A DNA stretch of 6,197 bases from CAZCEC01 sp964497615 (GTDB lineage Bacteria; Chloroflexota; Anaerolineae; Anaerolineales; UBA6663): positions 1 through 6,197 of the forward strand of contig CAZCEC010000141.1 of assembly GCA_964497615.1 (NCBI GenBank), in the 5' to 3' direction. The notes below the pieces were generated by a model. The model saw only the letters and a program-made list of their open reading frames with translations, was not told the DNA's origin and made no database searches. The position numbers and the translations under genes are program-made. Each line of letters opens with the position of its first letter. Position 1 is the stretch's first letter. Of this stretch, positions 1-6,197 are shown in pieces.

Positions 1-944
1 CGCCATCTGCTGGCTCTCGCGCATGGAGGTGCCCAGCGCGCCGGCCGCGGCCATCAGCGTGCCGTAGAGCAAGTAACCGAGCACAAAGTACACCGCGCCC
101 AGCACAAACAGCATCGGGTTGAGGGCCACGACGATGCCGGCCGCCACGGCGCCCAGCCCGCCGCTGAGCAGCACGCCCGACAGCGCCCAGATGAGCACCT
201 GGGTGAGCCCCAGCGCGCCCAGCCCCAGCACCTTGCCGGCCAGCAGATGGGTGGCCGGAACGGACGACAGCACCACTTCGATGACGCGCGTCTCCTTCTC
301 CTCGCTGACGCTGCGGAGGAGGTAGGACGAGGCGGTGAAGATGGAGATGACCAGGAAGATGGACAGCACGTAGGGGATGATGAGGCCGGCGATGAGCGAG
401 CCGATGTTCTGGCCGCCGGTGGGCTGCCCCTGGTCGCTGAGGGTGACGGGGGTGAGGGAGAGCGGGTCGGCGGCGCGTTCCAGGGTGGCGTCGTCCACCT
501 GCCCGGCCAGCAGGCCGGTGACCAGCAGGCGGCTCAGGGCGCCCTCGTCCACGGCATCCACGGTGTCCATCAGCCCGCCAATCGCGTAGCCGGTGACCTC
601 GCCGGTGGCAAGATAGTCGGCGGGGATGACGGCATAGCCGCCGATCTCCTCGGCCAGCAGGGCGGCGCGGGCGGAATCCCCATTGGCATAGACCACGAAG
701 TCATCGGCGAACCCTGGCGGGAGGGGGGTGAACAGGCCGCTCTCATCCACCAGGCCGGCGGGCAGGGTGGCGCGGTTGAACTGGCGCTCAAAGAAATCCG
801 CGGCCTGGCCGGAAAACAGACCCACGACCACCAGGCCGATGACGCCCAAGGCCGGGATGAGCAGGGTGAAGAAGATGAAGCCGGGCCGCAGGGCGTTGAC
901 GGCGAACTCGTGCCAGGCGATGGTGAGGACGGTGCGGCGGGTGT

Positions 945-948
<4 letters not shown>
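1..948 (-). CDS. ABC-2 type (NatB-like) transporter permease, C-terminus cut by window edge
   Basis: Membrane subunit of an ABC exporter, working with the ATPase encoded just upstream. I read 316 codons from the ATG at 948 to the window edge with no stop. Visible order: a hydrophobic segment near residues 22-45; a roughly 140-residue presumed extracytoplasmic domain containing GYAVIPADYL (104-113); a second membrane segment at about 185-211; a cytoplasmic stretch SVSEEKETRVIEVVLSS (213-229), typical of the NatB/ABC2_membrane_3 family; then hydrophobic segments at about 240-265 and 270-302. Family members are usually around 400 residues, so I infer that about 80-100 are missing. The start overlaps the ATPase stop as ATGA (945-948), which points to translational coupling; no separate strong ribosome binding site is visible. 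Substrate cannot be told. The NatAB sodium-export family is the nearest named relative, but many homologues export other things. Confidence 0.9.
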
Positions 949-1847
<899 letters not shown>

Positions 1848-1854
1848 GGGGGAA

Positions 1855-1860
1855 TCTCCT
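1855..1860 (-). promoter_or_regulatory. Ribosome binding site of the ABC ATPase gene
   Basis: AGGAGA on the minus strand, 7 bases before the ATG at 1847. It is a near-ideal Shine-Dalgarno sequence and fixes the start, ruling out the in-frame upstream ATG at 1952. Confidence 0.85.
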
Positions 1861-1937
1861 GGGGGTAGGGTAACACAAAATGGAAGGATGAAGGTGGGGA
1901 TGAACCCCAGGCGGGGACGGCGATGACGGTGGACATC

Positions 1938-1943
1938 TATAAT
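1938..1943 (+). promoter_or_regulatory. Possible -10 box (TATAAT) in the divergent intergenic region
   Basis: A perfect TATAAT on the plus strand in otherwise GC-rich DNA; the minus strand offers TATAGA at almost the same place (1941-1936). No convincing TTGACA-like -35 sits 16-18 bases upstream on either strand. It lies between divergent transcription units, where promoters are expected. It is 90 bases upstream of the ATPase start but more than 500 bases before the lipoprotein start, so the strand it serves is unclear. Weak call. Confidence 0.25.
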
Positions 1944-2000
1944 GAGGGGCATGAGCGAGGGGCGATTGGTTGCAGGATGGTGAATTTAGCTGCGGTTCGG

Positions 2001-2184
2001 CATGCCCGGCGCCGCGCGGCGGTATCGGCGGGCGTGGAACCAGTCGAGCGGCCGACATGCCTGGCGCCGCCCGGCGGTATCGGCGGGCGTGGAACCAGTC
2101 GAGCGGCCGACATGCCTGGCGCCGCGCGGCGGTATCGGCGGGCGTGGAACCAGTCGAGCGGCCGACATGCCTGGCGCCGCCCGG
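2001..2184. repeat. 55-bp tandem repeat, three full copies plus a 19-bp partial copy
   Basis: Units begin with CATGCC at 2001, 2056, 2111 and 2166. The period is exactly 55 bp with no indels. Copies 1-3 are full length and the fourth stops after 19 bases. Only two positions vary: position 7 is C in copy 1 and T elsewhere, and position 16 runs G, C, G, C through copies 1-4. Because 55 is not a multiple of three, each unit is read in a new frame, which argues against coding. The partial fourth copy runs straight into the hairpin module at 2179 and shares its CCCGG. Function unknown. Confidence 0.95.
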
Positions 2185-2227
2185 AGCTGAAGGCTCCGGG
2201 CTAGTATCGACGCCCGATCAATCGGGC
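2179..2227. repeat. Paired-hairpin (REP-like) module 1
   Basis: Two palindromes lie 10 bases apart. The first has a perfect 9-bp stem: GCCCGGAGC (2179-2187) pairs with GCTCCGGGC (2193-2201) around a TGAAG loop. The second is GCCCGAT (2212-2218) facing ATCGGGC (2221-2227), realistically a 6-bp stem with a TCAA loop. No U-tract follows either, so a classical intrinsic terminator is unlikely. The layout resembles module 2 at 2438-2485, so I read both as members of an interspersed palindromic family. Confidence 0.75.
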
Positions 2228-2374
2228 TTAGGAGCTGGTAAGCCAAGTTGTGAAAATGGCACGGACGAGTTTCCGGAGCGAGCAGCAGGTGGGGTGGCAT
2301 CTAGCGTGAGAATTCACGTACGCACAGCGCTACGCGGACCACACCCGCCCGCACGAGTTGGACGCGCGGCAAGC

Positions 2375-2429
2375 ATGCTATTGGCGCTGGCGCTGCTGGG
2401 CGCGGGCTGCGGGCGCGGGACGGCGACGC
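2375..2429 (+). repeat. Outer copy of the duplicated lipobox-coding stretch
   Basis: Bases 2401-2429 (CGCGGGCTGC... to GGCGACGC) recur identically at 2545-2573, an offset of 144 bases or 48 codons. The DNA just before it is similar but with indels (TATTGGCGCTGG here, CATTGGCGTTAT there). Read in the lipoprotein frame it gives MLLALALLGAGC then GRGTAT, while the inner copy gives ALALLAAGC then GRGTAT. The outer copy therefore looks like a duplicated signal-peptide end. Whether it is ever translated depends on which start is used. After 2430 the two copies diverge. Confidence 0.75.
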
Positions 2430-2437
2430 GGCGCAGG

Positions 2438-2485
2438 GCGGTTGAAACCGCGGCAACAATGGCCCAAAGCCCGCCTGCGCGGGCT
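2438..2485. repeat. Paired-hairpin (REP-like) module 2, between the lipobox copies
   Basis: First hairpin: GCGGTT (2438-2443) faces AACCGC (2446-2451), best drawn as a 5-bp stem with a TGAA loop. Second hairpin: AGCCCGC (2468-2474) pairs with GCGGGCT (2479-2485) around CTGC, a perfect 7-bp stem. They are 16 bases apart. Both modules in this window share a TGAA-type first loop and a GCCCG-type second stem. The ATG at 2459, a candidate start for the lipoprotein, lies in the gap between the two hairpins, so a hairpin in the mRNA could affect initiation. Confidence 0.75.
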
Positions 2486-4012
2486 ACAGCGGCAGTGCGG
2501 CGGCGAAGGTGGGTCGCCATCGCCGCTGCATTGGCGTTATTGGCCGCGGGCTGCGGGCGCGGGACGGCGACGCAGGCGGCGGCGGTGACGGTGACGGCGT
2601 CAGCGGCGGACAGCGAAGAAGTGCCGGCCACGCTGACGCTGGCGCCGGTGCTGGGCACCGAGCCCCCTACCCTGACGGCCACCTCGCCGGGGCCGCCCAC
2701 GCCCACGCAGACGCGGGTGGTGACGGCGACGTGGACGCCCGCGATCCGGTGGGTGACGGCGACCCTCGCGCCGACGACGACGGCGGCGCTGACAGCGACG
2801 GCAACAGCCACGGCCACGGCGACGCTGACGGGCACGCTGACGGTTACGGGGACGGCGGTGGTGACGGGCACGGCCACGCCCGCGTCGCTGCTGGCCGTCA
2901 TCGCGCCGGGGAATGTGGTGAGCCTGACGGTGGTCGCGAGGGCGGGGCCAGGGGTGAGCGTAACGGAGACGGCGGACATTACGGTCACGAGGACGGTGAC
3001 GGCGGGCGCGGCGCTGACGCCGACGCCTACGGCGACGATGACGGCGGGCGCAACCTTAACGCCAACGGCCACGCCCACGCCCACGCCGGCCGGCCTCGCG
3101 GCGCGGATTGACGACGCGGCCTGGGCGGCGGATGGGCGGCAAGTTGCCATCGCAGGCGGGTTTGGCGTGTGGGTGTACGACGCGGCGGGCGGCGCGGTGG
3201 CGGACCCGCCGCGGCGGGCGATTGACCCGGAGAGTTGGGCGACGTGCGCGGCCATCAGCCCGGACGGGGCGCAGGTGGCGGTGGGCGCGGTGGACGGCCT
3301 GGTGTGGGTCTACGACCTGGCGACGGGTGACCTGCGCGTGGTGCTGGCGGGGAAGACTGGGCGCGTGGAGGCGGTGCGGTGGTTGAGCGTGCCCCGGACG
3401 GCGCGGCCCAGCGGGGCGGTGCTGGCCTCGCTCAACGGCGGCACGGTGCCTTTATGGGATGTGGCCGAGCAGGCGCACCTGGGCAGCCTGCCGCCCGCTC
3501 CGGGGGCGATGCTGGCGGTGGTCGGCGGGGACGCGCCGCTGGTGGCGGTGGGGGCGGGGGCGACGGTGCGGGTGTGGGACGTGCTGGAACTGCTGGGGGC
3601 GGAGGACCCGGGGGCGGTGCCGCCCTGGCGCGTGATGGAGCAGCCGGCGCCCGTGACGGGCCTGGCCCTGAGCGCCGATGGGCGGCGGCTGGCGGTGGGC
3701 AACACCGGCGGGACCATCGTGCTGTGGAACGTGGTGACGGCGCAGAGAGCGTTGACCCTGGTGCGGCTGAACGCGCCCGCCGAGCGGCTGGCGTTCTCGC
3801 CCGATGGATTACTGCTGGCCTCGGCGCACACGGACCGGCAGGCGCGGCTGTGGGCGGCGAGCAACGGCGCGCTGCTGCGGACGCTAGACGCGCACGCGGA
3901 CCGGATCACGGCGCTGGCCTTTGCGCCGGACGGGCGGGCCCTGCTGACGGCGGGGTGGGAAGGGATCGTGAGGGTGTGGGGCGTCAGGGGCGAGGGAGAG
4001 GCGAGGGAGTGA
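2459..4012 (+). CDS. Lipoprotein with Thr-rich tether and seven-bladed WD40-like propeller
   Basis: Predicted 517-residue surface lipoprotein; role unknown, though WD40 propellers usually serve as protein-binding platforms. From this ATG, RRRR (14-17) and a hydrophobic core lead to lipobox LAAGC with Cys32 as lipidation site. A low-complexity Thr/Ala/Pro tether fills about 39-211, followed by seven WD40-like units to the end, marked by WVYDA, WVYDL, PLWDV, RVWDV, VLWNV, RLWAA and RVWGV, several with a preceding SPDG/SADG/APDG turn. Seven units would close a propeller. The start is uncertain: GTG at 2495 gives a compact signal peptide (VRRRRWVAIAAALALLAAGC), while GTG at 2306 or ATG at 2375 would include an outer lipobox. 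None has a good Shine-Dalgarno. The stop is 25 bases before the next gene, so the two may be co-transcribed. Confidence 0.85.
   Translation: MAQSPPARATAAVRRRRWVAIAAALALLAAGCGRGTATQAAAVTVTASAADSEEVPATLTLAPVLGTEPPTLTATSPGPPTPTQTRVVTATWTPAIRWVTATLAPTTTAALTATATATATATLTGTLTVTGTAVVTGTATPASLLAVIAPGNVVSLTVVARAGPGVSVTETADITVTRTVTAGAALTPTPTATMTAGATLTPTATPTPTPAGLAARIDDAAWAADGRQVAIAGGFGVWVYDAAGGAVADPPRRAIDPESWATCAAISPDGAQVAVGAVDGLVWVYDLATGDLRVVLAGKTGRVEAVRWLSVPRTARPSGAVLASLNGGTVPLWDVAEQAHLGSLPPAPGAMLAVVGGDAPLVAVGAGATVRVWDVLELLGAEDPGAVPPWRVMEQPAPVTGLALSADGRRLAVGNTGGTIVLWNVVTAQRALTLVRLNAPAERLAFSPDGLLLASAHTDRQARLWAASNGALLRTLDAHADRITALAFAPDGRALLTAGWEGIVRVWGVRGEGEARE
2584..3091 (+). repeat. Low-complexity ACG/GCG-rich tract coding for the Thr/Ala/Pro tether
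   Basis: Quasi-periodic 6-base steps of the ACGGCG/ACGGCC/ACGCTG type encode runs of TAT, TLT and PTPT, densest at 2785-2885 and 3020-3090. Such tethers are common in surface proteins of Chloroflexota and related bacteria and may be glycosylated; that is family knowledge, not visible here. The repetitive composition makes long open frames on the other strand and in other frames that are not genes. Confidence 0.8.
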
Positions 4013-4030
4013 GGGGACTCGGGGGAGGGG
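3987..4030 (+). other. G-run tract across the lipoprotein stop, G-quadruplex potential
   Basis: G tracts at 3987-3990, 3994-3996, 4005-4007, 4013-4016, 4021-4025 and 4027-4030. The last four have loops of 5, 4 and 1 bases and fit the usual G3+N1-7 quadruplex pattern on the coding strand. The tract covers the lipoprotein stop codon (4010-4012) and the ribosome binding region of the next gene. It may only reflect purine-rich composition. Confidence 0.4.
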
Positions 4031-4035
4031 TGAGG
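4024..4035 (+). promoter_or_regulatory. Ribosome binding region of the small membrane protein gene
   Basis: GGAGG at 4024-4028 lies 9 bases before the ATG at 4038, a good Shine-Dalgarno placement. A second GAGGAG directly abuts the ATG and is too close to be the main site. This supports the start at 4038. Confidence 0.65.
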
Positions 4036-4037
4036 AG

Positions 4038-4409
4038 ATGGTAGACTTCCAGCAGATTCTGAGCTTTGCGCTAACCCTTATCTTCTGTCTCATACCTTAT
4101 ATTGCCTTTGTGCTCTACAGCGCCCGCAAAGGAATGGCAGCTAGACAAGATTTGGCGCGACGCATTCGGGAGGCCCGCAAGAGTGGCAAGCTCGATCAAC
4201 TGGCAAACCCGCGCAACTCATTCATCACCCAGCTTCTGGCGTTGGGAGCCCTTATCGTACTCGCAGCACTTGTAGCGGGCATGTTGCTAGTGACAGTGTG
4301 GCCGACCCTCGTCACGCCAACTACTGTTGGCATTGTATTGGTAGTTTTGCTTGGCACAGGCATTGCCATTGGCGTCGCTCTCTATCGAACAATGACACGT
4401 ATGCTGTAA
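4038..4409 (+). CDS. Small membrane protein of unknown function, three predicted helices
   Basis: I do not recognise this 123-residue protein. Hydrophobic stretches at about 7-27, 63-88 and 94-115 look like three transmembrane helices. The loop at 30-51 is strongly basic (RKGMAARQDLARRIREARKSGK), so by the positive-inside rule it should be cytoplasmic, with the N-terminus outside and the short C-terminal tail (YRTMTRML) inside. There is no signal peptide cleavage site and no Cys or His cluster. It follows the WD40 lipoprotein by 25 bases on the same strand and could be the second gene of an operon. By hand count its GC is about 52%, while a sample of the lipoprotein gene (3541-3600) is about 78%, and it uses codons such as CTA, CTT, ATA and GTA more freely. 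That suggests a different origin or weaker composition pressure. A real gene is supported by the ribosome binding site and coherent topology. Confidence 0.75.
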   Translation: MVDFQQILSFALTLIFCLIPYIAFVLYSARKGMAARQDLARRIREARKSGKLDQLANPRNSFITQLLALGALIVLAALVAGMLLVTVWPTLVTPTTVGIVLVVLLGTGIAIGVALYRTMTRML

Positions 4410-4485
4410 ACAGCAGGGTCATTCAAAGATGATTGAGTCAAGCGACCTTCGACAACGCGGCGGCGAGGGTGCCGCGATGAGTGCG

Positions 4486-4763
4486 CAACGAGGTGCTTCG
4501 CGCGCGTGATAGGTTGGAGGCTCGGGTTGTTGGCGTTCGCGCTCAGCACGACAGCGGTGGCGGCGAGGGGGCAGCGACGGCGCTGCGAGGCGGGTCAACG
4601 AGGTGCTTCGCGCGCATGAAAGGTTGGAAGGCCGGCTTGTTGTCGTTCGCGCTCAGCACGACAGCAGGGAGGCCGAGGATAGTGCGAGGAGTGCGCAACG
4701 AGGTGCTTCGCGCGCGGGCGAGGTGGGAGGCCCGGCTTGTTGTCGTTCGCGCTCAGCACGACA
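4486..4763. repeat. Three spaced copies of a 68-bp imperfect-palindrome repeat
   Basis: Copies at 4486-4553, 4596-4663 and 4696-4763, each exactly 68 bp with no indels, separated by 42 and 32 bases. All begin CAACGAGGTGCTTCGCGCGC and end TTCGCGCTCAGCACGACA; the middle of about 30 bases varies. The ends are inverted to each other: GTGCT pairs with AGCAC and GCGC with GCGC across a TC/TC mismatch, so each copy could fold into a long hairpin. On the minus strand the ends read GTGCTGAGCGCGAACG and CGCGAAGCACCTCG, resembling the CTGAGCG...CGAAG palindromes I associate from memory with Chloroflexota genomes. Partly similar spacer DNA (GGCGGCGAGGG, GAGGAGTGCG) hints that the true unit is about 100-110 bp. 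They lie between convergent genes and could end transcription from either side. In 4410-4485 I see nothing else. Confidence 0.9.
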
Positions 4764-4777
4764 AACACAGGTGCCAG

Positions 4778-4867
4778 CCCTTGAGGCCCCTGAGTCCCTT
4801 GAGTCCCCCGGCGCAGTGCCCCTTATGCCCCTTATGCCCCTTATGCCCCTTACTCCCCTCAGGCCCC
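4778..4867. repeat. 9-bp C/G-run array with G-quadruplex potential on the minus strand
   Basis: CCCCTTATG is repeated three times exactly (4819-4845), then CCCCTTACT and a related unit. C4 tracts sit at 4819, 4828, 4837, 4846, 4855 and 4864, a strict 9-base spacing. On the minus strand this is six G4 tracts with uniform 5-base loops, one of the clearest quadruplex patterns possible. An earlier block (4778-4804) has three 9-base units of CCCTTGAGT type. The main array ends 5 bases beyond the peptidase stop codon, so it lies in that gene's 3' untranslated RNA with the G-rich strand transcribed. Confidence 0.85.
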
Positions 4868-4872
4868 TGCCT

Positions 4873-6197
4873 TTACGGCCTCTCGATCTCCCCGCCCTTG
4901 TAGACCCACAAGTCGAATAGCTCGTCTAGCTCGCAGGCGCAGGCGGCTTCGGCGGAGGCGTGGAAGCCAGCGGTGGTGGCGAAGTCGTAGCGATACTCGG
5001 CGAAGTAGGCGCGCAGGAACTTGAAGAAAGTCTCGTCGCCCAACTCGCGGCGCAGGGCGTCGAAGAAGAGCGGGCCTTTGCCATAGACGATGGGGTAGTA
5101 GTCGTCGCCGGGGTAGGCATCAATCGGCCAGCCGATGGGTGCGGTGGGGTCCTGCGTGAAATTGAGATACTGCCAGAAGCCGTCCAGCGCCTGGGCGGCG
5201 GCGGCGGGGCCGCGGGTGTACTCCTCGTACAGCACCTCGGTGTAGGAGGCGGCGGATTCGTCCAGCCACGGCTCCAGCAGTTGATCGTCGCCGATGAGGC
5301 TGTAGAACCACATATGTCCCACCTCGTGAGCGATAACGATCTCGTAGTCGTACTCCGGGCCGATGACGCCAATCAGGATCAGGCCGGGATACTCGATGCC
5401 GCCGAACGCGCCGGGGGCGTCCACGATGTCCAGCTCGGTGAAGGGATAGGGGCCGACGCTGGCCTGGAGGTTCTCCACCTGGGCGGCGGTCTGGTCGAGC
5501 ATGGTCTCCGCTTCGGCGCGGTGCTCGGGCAGGACGAACACGTTGAGGTGCACGCCATCGGCATCGCGCTGATAGACCTCCAGGTCGCCCACCACCAGGG
5601 CCAGGTCGCGCATGGGGCCGGTGAGCACGGTCAGCGTCTGCGTCAGGGCGGTGGAATTGAAATCGATGACTTCGCCGGAGGCGGCCACCTGCAAGCCGGC
5701 CGGGGAGGTGACGCGATAGGCGTAGAAGGCGCTGTCGGAGTTGGTGGTGTCGCCGCCAGTGGGCGGGGGCGCGGCCTGCCACTCGCCGTCCACGAGGCGC
5801 GGAATGAGGGGATAGAAGCTGGGGGCGATGAGCACGCCGTTGGTCATGCCGAAGCGCGCGCCGTCTTCGAGTCCAAGCTGGGCGCGGGTGGTGAAGGCAG
5901 CTTCCAGTTCGATGGTCTCGCCGGGCTGGAGGGGGTCGGCCAGGGGCAGGCGCGCGGCGAGGTCGCGGTGCTCCATCTGCGGCTCCACGGGCTGGCCGGC
6001 GACCGTGACGGAGTCGAGGGTCATGCGGCCCAGGTATTGGTACGGCTCGTTGGGCCACAGCATGAGCACCAGGTCGTCCAGCGCGAAGGATTCGCGGTTG
6101 GTGTAGCGGATGAGGGCGCGGCCGGTGAGGGTGGCGCTGCCGTTGGCGTTGAAGCTCACGGCCACGTCGAGCACGTAGCGCGTGGCGCCGGGCAGCA
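4873..6197 (-). CDS. M1-family zinc metallopeptidase (aminopeptidase N-like), N-terminus beyond window edge
   Basis: Gluzincin peptidase, probably removing N-terminal residues from peptides. About 440 residues are visible and the frame is open through the right edge (LPGATRY then VLDVAVSF), so the true start and any signal peptide are unseen. Counting from the Val codon at 6174: the substrate-binding GGIEYPG motif has its Glu at 261; the zinc site HEVGH is at 283-287, with the third ligand Glu306 in WLDESAAS exactly 18 residues after the second His, the M1 spacing; VYGKGPLFF offers Tyr364 as the candidate catalytic Tyr. The N-terminal part (ATLTGRALIRYTN, LVLMLWPNEP) matches the beta-sheet domain of M1 enzymes. 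It ends soon after the helical start of the catalytic C-terminal part (DELFDLWVYKGG), so it lacks the large C-terminal domain of E. coli PepN and belongs with the shorter bacterial forms. The motifs look intact, so it should be active. Confidence 0.93.
   Translation of the reverse strand, partial: LPGATRYVLDVAVSFNANGSATLTGRALIRYTNRESFALDDLVLMLWPNEPYQYLGRMTLDSVTVAGQPVEPQMEHRDLAARLPLADPLQPGETIELEAAFTTRAQLGLEDGARFGMTNGVLIAPSFYPLIPRLVDGEWQAAPPPTGGDTTNSDSAFYAYRVTSPAGLQVAASGEVIDFNSTALTQTLTVLTGPMRDLALVVGDLEVYQRDADGVHLNVFVLPEHRAEAETMLDQTAAQVENLQASVGPYPFTELDIVDAPGAFGGIEYPGLILIGVIGPEYDYEIVIAHEVGHMWFYSLIGDDQLLEPWLDESAASYTEVLYEEYTRGPAAAAQALDGFWQYLNFTQDPTAPIGWPIDAYPGDDYYPIVYGKGPLFFDALRRELGDETFFKFLRAYFAEYRYDFATTAGFHASAEAACACELDELFDLWVYKGGEIERP

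Larger units (their letters stand above)
1848..2458. other. Divergent intergenic region, no gene
   Basis: About 610 bases between the leftward ABC operon and the rightward lipoprotein gene. It contains the ATPase ribosome binding site, a TATAAT box, the 55-bp tandem array (2001-2184), two hairpin modules and the outer copy of a duplicated lipobox-coding stretch (2375-2429). Long open frames cross it on both strands, but they read the 55-bp repeat in three successive frames, as expected of non-coding GC-rich DNA. In 2228-2374 I see no structure beyond alternative start codons (GTG at 2294 and 2306) in frame with the lipoprotein. Confidence 0.7.

Noticed and set aside
1848..1952. ATPase start at 1952 giving 35 extra residues
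   Set aside because: The added residues do not match the family and the AGGAGA site fits the ATG at 1847.
2001..2184. CRISPR array from the 55-bp repeats (and likewise 4486-4763)
   Set aside because: The 55-bp units have no unique spacers between them. The 68-bp copies are too long and too diverged in the middle, with unequal, partly similar gaps, and no cas gene is present.
2179..2227. Intrinsic terminator at the strong hairpin
   Set aside because: No T-rich run follows on either strand, and it lies upstream of the plus-strand gene and of the minus-strand operon start rather than after a gene.
1970..2374. Upstream extension of the lipoprotein frame to an ATG at 1970
   Set aside because: The extension translates the 55-bp repeat in three different frames one after another and contains no signal peptide at its start; it is open only because GC-rich DNA has few stops.
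2314..3255. Minus-strand frame of 313 codons and plus-strand frame 2509-3111
   Set aside because: Val/Ala- and Gly/Asp/His-rich products that mirror the Thr/Ala tether DNA in other frames; the WD40 frame is the real one.
4481..4903. Plus-strand open frame across the 68-bp repeats
   Set aside because: Repeat copies spaced 110 and 100 bases fall in different frames, the product has no domain, and it overlaps the C-terminus of the M1 peptidase.
5120..6058. Second minus-strand frame of 312 codons inside the peptidase gene
   Set aside because: Arg/Pro-rich shadow frame of the M1 peptidase coding sequence, which carries HEVGH and GGIEY in the true frame.

Overview
This window is high-GC bacterial DNA. 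Several traits together suggest a Chloroflexota (Anaerolineae/Caldilineae-like) genome: a WD40 lipoprotein on a long Thr/Ala/Pro tether, an M1 peptidase with a GGIEYPG motif, and many short palindromic repeats between genes. That placement is an inference from style; no marker gene is present.

Layout from left to right. A two-gene ABC export operon runs leftwards: an NatA-type ATPase (945-1847) and an ABC-2/NatB-type permease (1-948, cut by the left window edge), joined by an ATGA start-stop overlap. Next is a roughly 610-base divergent intergenic region (1848-2458). It holds a TATAAT-like box, a 55-bp tandem repeat (three full copies plus a partial one) and two paired-hairpin modules. A rightward gene follows for a lipoprotein with a Thr-rich tether and seven WD40-like blades (start near 2459, end 4012). 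Its lipobox-coding stretch occurs twice, with a hairpin module between the copies. After 25 bases comes a small three-helix membrane protein (4038-4409) of much lower GC. A convergent intergenic region (4410-4872) carries three copies of a 68-bp repeat and a 9-bp C/G-run array with strong G-quadruplex potential. The window ends in a leftward M1-family zinc metallopeptidase (4873-6197), whose N-terminus lies beyond the right edge.

How the genes might work together: the ABC pair would form one export complex at the cytoplasmic membrane. The lipoprotein and the small membrane protein may be co-transcribed and both envelope-located. The peptidase may act outside the membrane, but its export signal is out of view. 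No shared pathway connects the three groups. I see no RNA gene, CRISPR array, transposase, or defence or toxin system. The notable content is in the repeats and in the remodelled start of the lipoprotein gene.
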